16,524 nt of DNA from Helicostylum pulchrum (lineage: Eukaryota > Mucoromycota > Mucoromycetes > Mucorales > Mucoraceae). The DNA is taken from contig JAIXMO010000128.1 in NCBI GenBank assembly GCA_025677825.1, positions 1-16,524 on the forward strand. Reading direction: 5' to 3'. Every line of letters starts with the position of its first letter. Within the stretch, counting starts at the first letter, position 1. The notes below the pieces were generated by a model. The model was not told where the DNA came from and made no database searches. It saw only the letters and a program-made list of their open reading frames with translations. This document shows, piece by piece, positions 6,679 to 15,100 of the stretch. Made by a program: the position numbers and the translations under genes.

Positions 6679-9600
6679 ATGTCTAACTCTCAAGAACGTA
6701 CCGATACTCCTGTTTCTCTCAATAACGGTGAATCTGCTACTCCCACTGGTTCTCCTCTTTCTGAATATCAGCCCATGGAAGACGTTACCTCTGAAATCTC
6801 CATGACTGTATCTAGTGAAACCACGGATGATCTTATTCAAACCGCTCAAGCAAATTTGGAAACATTGAAGAATCAGTACTCTATTCTTTTTGGTCATTAT
6901 TTATCTTACCAACGTGTTAACCCTGATTCTGACAACACCAAGAATTCTTTTGCTATTTGTAAAGAAGCTGAACAAAAATATGTTGATGCCAAAACAGCTT
7001 TCTCTATCTTCAAGTCTATTCATAATCCCGTGAAAATGCAAGATGACAAGAAATTTTCGTTGGTTCCTTCAAGTCTTCCTTTCTTGCAACTCAAAACCGA
7101 TATTGTGTTGTATAAAAAAAATCATGAAGTCTTTGACTCCGTGTATGATTTTTGTACTCAATTTCAAACAGTATTGGAAGCTCATTCTTTGAGCATGAAT
7201 GACCATTGGGAAAGACTCCTTCCTATGTCTTTGAACAAAGAAGAAAGATCCTGGTTTGACGAGAAGTTAAGAAACAAGGCTTTTTCTTGGTCTGAGGCAC
7301 GTAATAAGATCTTGGATCACTTTGACACTCCCTATCGTAAATTCTTATTGATGGTGAAGGTCTGGAGCTTGAAGCAACAAGCTGGGGAATCTACTCGTTC
7401 TTATGCAGCAAAGTTTCAAAACTTAAGAAGACAAGCTGATCTTCACGACTGTCTTCAACTTGTACTTTGTTTTTGGTGTTCTCTTCGGGAACCTGTACGT
7501 CGTGTTGCATCCGTTGCAGTTTCTTCTCAGTATGGCAGCAAGTTACCTGGTAAAATCGAAGCCATGATTGATTTGGTTATTGCGTCCACCAATGACACCG
7601 ACTTGTTTTCCTCTTCCTCTTCTGGTATTTCGTCTGGCTTGTCTGGTGATAAGGGTAACAATGAGCGTCATTCACGTAAACGCAGTTCCCAATCTTTTTC
7701 TTCTGCTAGTAAAGACTATCAAAGGTCTAGTAAAGCATACCCTTCTTCGTCGTCGTCTTCTTCTGCTTCGAGTACTAGTAACAAACCTTGTAACTATTGT
7801 AAGGAACCTTGGTTCCAGGGACATCGTTGTGAAGCTTTTGTGAAAGCAAAGAAAATAAAGGTATCAAGAATGGCTCGTCGTAGTGACACTCCAGATACTA
7901 CTACTGATGAAGACAGTACTATGGAAGATGGTAACAATAGTAATGACGATGAAGACAATGAGCATCGTTTAGCTCAACTAGCTCTTGAATGTAAGTCTAA
8001 ACTAAAAAAAGATAAAAGAGTAAATAAAGTTGTGACTAATAACATAACCTTTCCTATTTTAATTAATAATTCTTATAGAACGACTGCTTTACTTGATTGT
8101 GGCGCTGTTTTCAGTTCAGTAGACGTGAAATTCTGTAAAGAAAATAAAATAAATATAAATTATATAAAACATATCAATAAAAACCTAGTTAATAAGAGTA
8201 ATCAATACAAATATTTTATAAAATTAGCGGATAATGATGTGTATACCAAAAGGATCGGAACTTGTACTTTAACAGTTAGCTGTAATAGTAAAACTCTAAA
8301 AAAAGAATTTGAAGTAATGAATTTAACCGATGATAATAACGAATTTTCGATAAGCATTGGTACTGATTATATGTCATCATTAGGCATGGGCATTTATGGT
8401 TTACCAACTTCATATGATGATCATGATTCCACTCAAGATGTCATTGAAGCTGATAGACGATATAACAATAAGAGCGAATTATTAGAAACAATTGATGCAG
8501 AAAACTCAGCTCGTGAAAAATGTCCTGCATGTGAGCCTAATGAATATAATGCAGCTATGGAATTTATAAACAAATATATAAAATTAAATCAATCCATTCC
8601 TAAAGGTGTATTCTGTACAGTACCTGAAAGTGTTGTATGTTTAGATACTCCTACTGATGTAACAGCATATAAAAAACCTTACCCAATTGCTTTAAAAATG
8701 CATAAGGTTATTGATGATCAGATAGCTGAATGGATTGACCTTGGTATTATTGAAAGAGCACCTGCTAACACTGAATGGAATACTCCTCTCACTGTTGTAA
8801 AGAAAACTGATGGCAAAGGAAATATAACAGGATATCGTGTATGTCATGACCCACGTCACATAAATGCTTTACTTAAAACAGTTGATAGAATGCCTTTACC
8901 AATAATCAGTGAGCTCTTTGAAGATTTAAAAGGTGCATCTGTTTATTCAACACTTGATTTGAAATCTGCTTTTAATTCTTTAAAATTAAATCCAGCCGAC
9001 TGTCATAAACTGGCGTTTACTTGGAAGGGTGTTCAATACCAACCTATTGGCACTGTCTTTGGTATTCGTCATGTAAGTTCTCAATTTCAAAGAACAATGA
9101 GCATTGTATTGGATGGTTTACCATTTGTAAGATACTTTGTTGATGACATTGTTTGCGCAAGCAATTCTGTTGACGAACATAAGGATCATCTTAAGCAAGT
9201 CATCCAAAGATTAACTGATGTAAACCTCAAGTTAAATCCGGCCAAATGCTGTCTATTTCAATCTGAAATTTATCTGCTTGGTTTTAGAATTTCACCACAA
9301 GGTATTAGTATGGATCGACGTAAACTAGTAAATGTCATTGAGTTTCCTACTCCCAAATCAGGACACGACATAATGAGGTACGCTGGGCTTATCAATTATT
9401 TCCGAAACTTAATTCCAAAAGTTTCAACTATGATGGCACCACTTGATAAATTAAGAAATGAAAAATCCCTTAATAAACTTTGGAATAATACACATCAAGC
9501 TGCTTTTGACAATCTGAAAAAAGCGCTCTTAAATGACGTTATTTTATCCTACCCTGGAAGGATATCTATGATCCCTTAATCAATTATTTTCAATAAATAT

Positions 9601-11587
9601 ATCTTTCTATATTCTCGGATATACTACATTTTTAAAATTAACATATCGTCTTTATATTCTATAGATATAAATAAATCAGAATTATATATATAAAATAAAT
9701 TATTTTATCACAAGAGCAAACCTTTTAGTTTTGGATAAAGATCAGCATTTTATTTATGATGTATTTTAAATAATGTTTTAATTTATAATATAAAAGGATA
9801 TCCGTCCTGATATGAATGCTCCCTTCTATATAAGTTGTGATGCTTCTCTAACAGGAATTGGATCAGCATTGTGGCAGAAAGTAGATGGTAAAATAAAGTA
9901 TATTTCTTTTATTGCAAAAAGCTTGTCAAAAAGTGAACGTAGATATTCTGCGTGTAAACGTGAGTTATTAGCTCTTGTTTTTTCTCTTAAACGTTTTCAC
10001 AAGTACATCTATGGTTCTGTATTTACACTATTCACAGACAATAAAGCTTTAACCTATATCCATACCCAACGTACGGCCAACCCTATGCTTGTTTCGTGGT
10101 TTGATACAATTCTCCAGTACGATTTTCGTATAATTCATTTACCTGGCATTGATAATATCTTACCTGATACTTTGTCCCGGTTATTTGAAACGCCTTCAAC
10201 CCAGTCAAATGAATTGGGTGGGGATAAAACATATAAAAATAAAATAGTAATGAGAAATAGTGCTGCTAGATTGGAAAACTTACCAAGTATAACTAGTGGT
10301 GAATATTTCACACCTCCTTCACAAAAAGAACGTGATGACCTTTTGAAACTTGAACACCTCAAGGGGCACTTCGGTGAGGAGGCATTAATAAACGCCATCA
10401 AAAGAAAAGGCATATACTGGACTAACATTAAAAAAGATGCAAATGAGTTGATACAAGCATGTGTTCAATGCCAACGTCATGTAATCACACGTAAGGGATT
10501 TAACCCATTAAGACCTGTACTTGCAACACTTCCTGGTGAAGCATGGGGAATTGATCTCACTGGTCCTTTCATTTGTTCTAAACAAGGTAATCAGTATTTG
10601 TTAGTAATGATAGACATAGCTTCAAAATATTACGTTTTAAAAGCTATACCAGATAAATCAGCTACGACTGTTTGTAATGAACTATTAAACGTGATTTGCA
10701 CTTTTGGTCCATTTAAAAAACTACAGAGCGATCATGGTTCCGAATTCGTCAATAAAATAATGACTACAATCAGAAAGCACATTGCGTTTGATCATGCTTT
10801 AATTTCTGTGTACCATTCAAGAAGTAATGGCGCTTCAGAAAGAGCTGTTCAATCTGCTGTTAAGACCATAAAAAAACAAATAAATGGTAATGTTGCCGAT
10901 TGGGACTGTAAGGTTGCTCCAACACAGCTATTCTTAAATAGCAAGTATAATATAAGAACAAAAAGTACTCCATTCTCGTTAATGTTCGGCAGGAATCCAA
11001 ATGACTTCGAAGACTTTAGTCAGGAAAAAGATATAAAAGCAACGCGTAAAATAAATGACGATCTACACAATAAGATACGTCACATGACGGAGATTGTTTA
11101 TCCTGCTATATATGAACAAGTAAAACAGGTCACAGAGAAGCAGAAATCTAAATTTGATGCCAAACATAAAATGATTGACATTCCTAATGGCTCAAAAGTA
11201 ATGATTTTAATAACTGACAGACAAAGTAAATTAGATCCACATTATAAGGGTTATTATACTACTGTTAGAAAAACTGCAGCTGGCACATATGTACTTAAAA
11301 ATGAACAAGGATTTCTTGAACCAAGAAATTATCCTCCTTCACTACTAAAAGTAACATCAAATAATATAATTAAAGATGATAATTATTTTGAAGTTGAGGC
11401 AATTATAGGTCATAAATATGACAAGAATAAAAACAGTTACCTATATAAATGTAAGTGGTTAAATTATGATGAATCCTTTAATTCCTGGGAGCCACCTTCT
11501 AACTTCACAGATCCTAAATTCATAACTGAATACTGGCGAAGAATTGGTGAAATCCCTGAAAGTATAACTTGTGGTATTTTACCATAA
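6679..11587 (+). pseudogene. Element 1 gag-pol polyprotein with chromodomain, broken by a 250-bp insertion
   Basis: ATG 6679 (context ACCAAAATG) was chosen over the in-frame GTG at 6661. Gag occupies about residues 1-400, with a Ser-rich stretch and one zinc knuckle CX2CX7HXC (371-384). The protease-like site reads LDCGA (Asp 473), with Cys where Thr or Ser is usual. RT has DLKSAFNSLKL, the GTVFGIRHVSSQFQRTM region and FVDD (820-823). The frame stops at 9577-9579, inside the insertion 9557-9806, and resumes from about 9807. RNase H then shows SCDAS, KRELLALV, FTDNKAL and LPDTLSRL. Integrase has an HX3H...CX2C finger and DX35E (D at 10553 and 10730, E at 10838). A chromodomain (about 11383-11535, VEAIIGHKY to WLNYDESFNSWEPPSNF) closes the protein. 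Both halves otherwise lack stops, so this insertion is the only visible lesion apart from the odd protease. Gag and pol share one frame, as in Tf1-type elements. Confidence 0.9.
9557..9806. mobile_element. 250-bp non-coding inverted-repeat element (MITE-like) in element 1 pol
   Basis: The left end GAAGGATATC (9557-9566) and right end GATATCCGTC (9797-9806) are inverted repeats matching at 9 of 10 positions. CTG is duplicated outside (9554-9556 and 9807-9809); CCTG (4 bp) is an equally possible reading. The RT side is in frame 1 and the RNase H side in frame 2. The net 253-bp gain accounts exactly for that shift. The interior is extremely AT-rich with no coding frame. Solo-LTR origin is unlikely because there are no TG...CA ends. 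Confidence 0.75.
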
Positions 11588-11609
11588 ATTAACGCAAGAG
11601 ACTGTACCT
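11570..11609 (+). repeat. Start of element 1 3' LTR (40 bp), interrupted
   Basis: Forty nucleotides beginning TGTGGTATTTTACC are identical to the first 40 nt of solo LTR A. The last six codons of the element 1 pol frame (stop 11585-11587) lie inside it. After 11609 the sequence no longer follows solo LTR A, which continues TAAATAATTGAGG. Another TGTTG LTR-like start appears at that point. This fits truncation by insertion of element 2. Confidence 0.72.
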
Positions 11610-11770
11610 GTTGTATTCACGTACTATACAGATATATAATTTAGATATACCTTTATACACAAAGGCTATATAACAATATAATATTATCTATTTGGTATTT
11701 GGATCTGTATACTTCTTATCGACTATATAAATTTAATGAAGAAATATAGTGTAACAGTTTATTTCTTCAA

Positions 11771-11858
11771 GTGATACAATAACCTACAAACAGTTCATTG
11801 TACTGAAGTGGTACAATAATCTACAAACAGTTATTCTTCTAAAAAGTGATACAAGAAG
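11771..11858 (+). repeat. 37-38-bp tandem repeat, about 2.3 copies, in the element 2 LTR
   Basis: Units start at 11771, 11808 and 11846 with GTGATACAAT, GTGGTACAAT and GTGATACAAG. The first two share AA(C/T)CTACAAACAGTT. A related partial unit precedes the first one (ACAGTTTATTTCTTCAA). Position upstream of the TATA box suggests U3 enhancer-type repeats; this is inference. Confidence 0.7.
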
Positions 11859-11904
11859 CACTTTGTCTTCAAAGCTTATTCATTCATATTTTCCCACATT
11901 ATAT

Positions 11905-11952
11905 TCACTTATTTTCCTCACCATCAACTCACTTATTTTTCCCACCATCAAT
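11905..11952 (+). repeat. 24-bp tandem repeat, two copies, in the element 2 LTR
   Basis: TCACTTATTTTCCTCACCATC and TCACTTATTTTTCCCACCATC lie head to tail at 11905 and 11929. A weaker third unit is present just upstream (TCATATTTTCCCACATTA). They lie between the 37-bp repeats and the TATA box. Confidence 0.65.
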
Positions 11953-12196
11953 TAATGTTCCTTCAATGTCTTATTTATATTCTGAAAAGTATATATAAGG
12001 ACCCATAATTTCCATTAAATAAAAAACAATCATTTCAAGTCTGATAATCTTTCTGTTTAATTTTTATTTTTGATATTTATTCTTTAAATATCATATTTTT
12101 TTTTATCAATTCTAATTCCTGTTGTTTTATTTTTTGAAAATTATCCTTTATTTTTTTTTCTCTCCCTTTTAAAAAAAATTATTATTTCCACTTACC

Positions 12197-15100
12197 ATGT
12201 CTATTCCTACTCAAAACTTTATCGGTCCTGTTGCTCCTCCTGCTACTAGAATGGAAGATGTTGAATTTTCTGCCGAAACTGCTCCCAATGTTAGTTCTAC
12301 TCCTGTTGCTAGTCCTAAGGCTCCTGTCTGTCTTCCTCGTGGTGCTGGTTCTGACCCTGCTGCTGGTTTGCAAGTCAGTATTTCCTTACTCCATGAAGAA
12401 ATTGTTTCATTGTATGCTCTTATTGCTTCTAGTAATGGTACTACTGATGAATTAAGAAGTTACCGTGAGAAAGTAAGTAAAAAAATGGGGGATTTAGACC
12501 AGCTCGGTAGGGCTCAGAAGTTGATTCAGGCTACGGCCGGCAGTACACTTGCAGGTGCCAAGTTGTCGAATGTAGTACCTCGTAATCTTCCTCTGTTTCA
12601 ATGGGAAAACCAGGTCTCTGTACCAGGTGCTCCTGTTTTCGTGGATGTAAACACTTGCATCATGAATTTTACTGATGTTATGATTAGTCATAACTTAGAT
12701 TTGGATGCTAATTACCTTCGGGTATTACCTCCTCTTCTTGCTGGAACTATTCGTCTTTGGTTTGAAGATTTTGTGACACAATTTAGAAAATTGTACCAAC
12801 AAGATCCTTCTTGGATTCAGTTCTCCACTGCCATGCAAGATCGCTATGGTCTTAACGTGCAGGAAGAACGTAACAACTGTGCTAGGGAATTAAACAGTAT
12901 TATGATGTATGAAGGCGAGAACCTCGAATCGTTCATTGATAGATTCAATAGTTTGAGACGCCGTGCGGTAGATCAAGTATTACCCAATTCATTATTAATC
13001 GAACGTTTTCTTCTTGCTTTGCCTCGAAAGGTTGCTGAATATATCAACGTTGCTATTGTCAATCTTCCTGAATACAAGCGACAAGATATTGAAGTTCTTT
13101 CAGATTTGGCCCGCCGATTGCAAAACAGTACTTTGTTTACTATGCGTGCTAATACCATGGTTGCCCCTTTGATGCCTCCTCGTGCTCCTAAGCGTTCTGC
13201 CATGCACATTGATCAAAATGATGCTGTACACAGATCTTCGAATAGATCTAGGCATGCTACCAATTTGGCTCGTGCTGCTGCGCCCACTGGTACCACTACT
13301 GGTGAATCTTCCTCTTCTGCTGCTGTTTCTGTTGTGACCCAACCAACTGACAAGTATTGTACCTTCCACAAGGCTAAGTCTCACAATACTAGTGAATGTC
13401 GTGCTGCTGCTGCTGCTGGTACCAATGTGAAACCCCGGGTGAAATATTGCCATGGCTGTGGTGTCGCCGGTTGGAACCCTCGACACGAGTGCGCTACTGC
13501 AAAACGTACGTCTCCTCCTCTTCCTCCTAATACTAATCAAGAGTATAACTTTGGTGCGATGACCTTGCAACAAGGTAGCAATGTTGTTGGCCCTGCCAAT
13601 ACTTCTTCTGCTGTTCCTTCTGTTCCTTCTGTTCCTTTTGTTCCTTCTGCTGTCTCTTCTGCTTCGGTTACGACTTCGCGTGCTGAATTACAGGCAGCAT
13701 ACAATGCTGGTGTTGCTGACGCCACTGCGGATATACAGGAATTATCCATTGCTGATGATGAAGATGTCATCATGGATATACAAGCCCAGAATTGTAAGTA
13801 TCATAACGTATTTAGTTCTTTACCAGAAAATAAGTCTAACATGATCATAATTCCTATTATTATTCAGAATATTAAAACGTATGCCATTGTTGATACTGGT
13901 GCTACTTTTAGCATGGTGTCTCCTTCTTTTTCGACTTTTTTGGGTGGTGATATCAAGGTAGTTCCTTCCAAAGGTACTATCCAACTTGGCCATTCTGAAG
14001 CAGTAGTTAACAGATCTGGTTCTACAATTTTAAACATCTATTATAATAAAAAGGTTTTAAAACACAATTTCGAGATTTTTTCTTTCTTTACAAGTAAAAA
14101 TAACAGTACCATACCTATATTGATTGGACTTGATTTAATAAGTAAACTTAACATTGGTATCACTGGTTTAGCACTTAGTCATACAGAACTTGCAGCTGAT
14201 AACCCTTTTTCCGATCCTCCTATTGATCCTTCTATTTCTGAACCTAATAACAGTCCTTATGGTACTATAGAAGAAAGAATTGAAATGGAAAAGTTATTAG
14301 AGCCTGTACTTCTTGCTAATAAGAATATTGATGTTAAAAACACTTACTGTACACTACCTGGAGCTATTGTATACCTTGAAACCAAACCTGGTTGTATTGC
14401 TTATCGTAAAAGTTATAGTCTTCCTTTAGCATATAAGGAGAAAGTAGCTGAGCAACTACAAATTTGGCAGGATGATAATGTAATTGAACCTGTTTCAACT
14501 TATAATGGGTTTAATTCTCCTTTATTGGTAGTCGGAAAAAAAGATACTTCTGGCAAAATATCTAAAGAGAAAATTAGATTAGTTACAGATGTCAGAAATC
14601 TTAATGCTTTACTTACTGAAACTGATACACAACGATTTCCTTTGATTTCGGAAATCCATCAGAAGTTGGGGATGTCTAAAATTCATACTGTACTTGATAT
14701 TAAGGCATGCTTCAATAGTTTCATGATAGCAAAAGAACACAGACACAAACTTGCTTTTACAGACGTCTTTACAAACAAGCAATGGCAATACAAGAAAGCA
14801 CCATTTGGGATTTCTTTCATTGGGAACCTTGTACAAAGAGTTTTACAAGATTTGTTTAGCGACTTAGATTACATACAAGTCTACGTTGATGATTTGACAA
14901 TTAGCACAAGTGATACTTTACGCCATCATACAGATTGTGTTGCTGAGGTTATTCGTAGATTAACTAAGCACAATTTAATGATTGCTACTGAGAAAATGGT
15001 TTTTGCTCAACAAGCTATCTTTATTTTGGGTTGGACAATTCAGAATGGTGCTATGGTTCCAGATCATCGTAAGGTCAATACGGCATACGAGTTTGAAATT

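Larger units (their letters stand above)
6318..11608 (+). mobile_element. Element 1: Ty3/gypsy chromovirus, disrupted and nested
   Basis: Order is presumed 5' LTR, gag-pol (6679 onward) with gag, protease, RT, RNase H, integrase and chromodomain, then the first about 40 nt of a 3' LTR at 11570-11609. The RT-RNase H-integrase order and the C-terminal chromodomain place it among chromoviruses of Metaviridae. The pol frame is broken by a 250-bp inverted-repeat insertion, and the 3' LTR is cut at about 11609 by the next element. It sits in the minus-strand pol fragment that ends at 6317. Confidence 0.8.
11609..12192 (+). repeat. Presumed 5' LTR and leader of element 2
   Basis: The left edge is set by the break in the element 1 LTR and a TGTTGTATTCACG start. 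TATACAGATATATA about 16 nt in is shared with solo LTR B. TATATATAA (11990-11998) is the likely promoter, followed by AAATAAAAAAC (about 12017) as a possible poly(A) signal. The right edge cannot be fixed: no clear inverse of TGTTGT is seen, although TTTCCA at about 12185-12190 would give a CA end just before the gag ATG. No ORF lies in this stretch. Confidence 0.45.

Noticed and set aside
9580..9811. Solo LTR as the cause of the element 1 pol break
   Set aside because: The segment lacks TG...CA ends and a 5-bp duplication; it has short TIRs with a 3-4-bp duplication instead.
12973..13773. Several minus-strand frames of 78-157 codons rich in Ser, Thr and Arg
   Set aside because: They are antisense shadows of the element 2 gag, which has domain motifs and an unbroken frame.
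13581..13844. Leu-rich plus-strand frame that looks like a membrane protein
   Set aside because: It is an out-of-frame shadow of the Ala/Ser/Pro/Val-rich gag region of element 2. The same holds for the Leu-rich frame at 12231-12455.
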